DNA from: Alphaproteobacteria bacterium
GTDB lineage: Bacteria; Pseudomonadota; Alphaproteobacteria; RS24
Length of the DNA: 5,162 nucleotides
Direction: 5' to 3'
NCBI GenBank assembly: GCA_029248825.1
Contig: JAQWIP010000105.1
Coordinates: 1 to 5,162, forward strand
The position numbers and the translations under genes are program-made. Position 1 is the first letter of the stretch, and each line of letters begins with the position of its first letter. The notes beneath the pieces are model-generated. The model did not search any database. It saw nothing but the letters and a program-made list of their open reading frames with translations, and was not told where the DNA came from. Shown here piece after piece: positions 4,926-5,162 of the stretch.

Positions 4926-5162
4926 ATGGAAAAAATTGCAAAATTCAACGCCGAAGATCCGTTCCTGCTTAGCGAGCAGCTGACGCAAGAAGAACGCATG
5001 ATATCCGACAGTGCGACTGCCTATGCGCGCGAAAAGCTGCGGCCTCGGGTTAACGATGCTTTTATCAACGAAACAATTATGCCAGAGATTTTCGCCGAAA
5101 TGGGCGAGCAGGGTCTCTTGGGCGTCACCATAGCGCCAGAGCTTGGCGGGGCAGGCGCCTCT
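4926..5162 (+). CDS. gcdH: Acyl-CoA dehydrogenase, probably glutaryl-CoA dehydrogenase, N-terminal part (3' end outside window)
   Basis: The frame is open from ATG 4926 to the window edge, exactly 79 codons. The segment 'EDPFLLSEQLTQEERMI' (10-26), then 'YAREKLRPRV' (33-42), 'MPEIFAEMGEQGLLG' (52-66) and 'APELGGAGAS' (70-79) is typical of the N-terminal helical domain of glutaryl-CoA dehydrogenase. That FAD enzyme oxidatively decarboxylates glutaryl-CoA to crotonyl-CoA in lysine, tryptophan and some aromatic degradation pathways. The 'DPFLL.EQLT.EER' opening is what favours glutaryl-CoA dehydrogenase over other acyl-CoA dehydrogenases. The catalytic glutamate and FAD-binding parts lie beyond the window. 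The start has only a weak upstream GAGA (4912-4915) as ribosome binding site, unlike its neighbours. It lies after a strong terminator, so it needs its own promoter; I could not identify a convincing one in 4884-4925. The crotonyl-CoA product would be a substrate for classical enoyl-CoA hydratases, which the two crotonases here do not appear to be. Confidence 0.88.
   Translation, partial: MEKIAKFNAEDPFLLSEQLTQEERMISDSATAYAREKLRPRVNDAFINETIMPEIFAEMGEQGLLGVTIAPELGGAGAS

Noticed and set aside
3633..4988. Long open frame (451 codons) on the minus strand across the aldehyde dehydrogenase
   Set aside because: It is fully antisense to a gene with all catalytic motifs, has no recognisable motif, is rich in residues typical of shadow frames (His, Arg, Asn, Phe), and runs through the terminator.
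1..5162. CRISPR array, tRNA/rRNA genes, insertion sequence or defence system
   Set aside because: No regularly spaced repeats, cloverleaf or rRNA-like stretches, terminal inverted repeats or transposase motifs were seen on either strand.

Overview
The window reads as a chromosomal segment of a proteobacterium, most likely an alphaproteobacterium. This rests on the style of the GatB C-terminus and the glutaryl-CoA dehydrogenase N-terminus and is an inference, not a database result. I see no mobile elements, phage genes, CRISPR array, tRNA or rRNA. Almost all of the sequence is coding, and no gene-free stretch exceeds about 105 bases.

Layout: (1) Positions 1-214, + strand, hold the last 70 codons of gatB (Asp/Glu-tRNA amidotransferase subunit B). 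(2) Positions 3273 down to 211, - strand, hold a probable three-gene operon. It runs from a PaaG-like crotonase (2422-3273) to a second, paralogous crotonase (1609-2412, 9 nt downstream, with its ribosome binding site over the stop codon of the first) to a serine hydrolase of the class C beta-lactamase/esterase family (211-1548). The operon runs into the end of gatB, and the two convergent stop codons overlap. (3) A 104-bp divergent intergenic region (3274-3377) carries back-to-back promoter candidates and a short inverted repeat. (4) Positions 3378-4835, + strand, hold a complete aldehyde dehydrogenase most like coniferyl aldehyde dehydrogenases, followed by a strong intrinsic terminator (4853-4890). 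(5) Positions 4926-5162, + strand, hold the first 79 codons of an acyl-CoA dehydrogenase, probably glutaryl-CoA dehydrogenase.

Taken together, the non-gatB genes look like acyl-CoA and aldehyde catabolism: an aldehyde is oxidised to an acid, CoA esters are isomerised or hydrated by crotonases, and glutaryl-CoA is decarboxylated to crotonyl-CoA. A link to aromatic or lignin-derived compounds is plausible from the aldehyde dehydrogenase and PaaG resemblances but is not proven here.

The most notable observation is the start of the serine hydrolase. A strong AGGGAG ribosome binding site sits exactly 6 nt from an ATT codon, the same arrangement used by two other genes in the window with ATG, and initiation at ATT gives a proper signal-peptide N-terminus. 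Both crotonases also lack the two glutamates of classical enoyl-CoA hydratase. I do not see convincing evidence of a new multi-gene system; the rest looks like ordinary metabolism.
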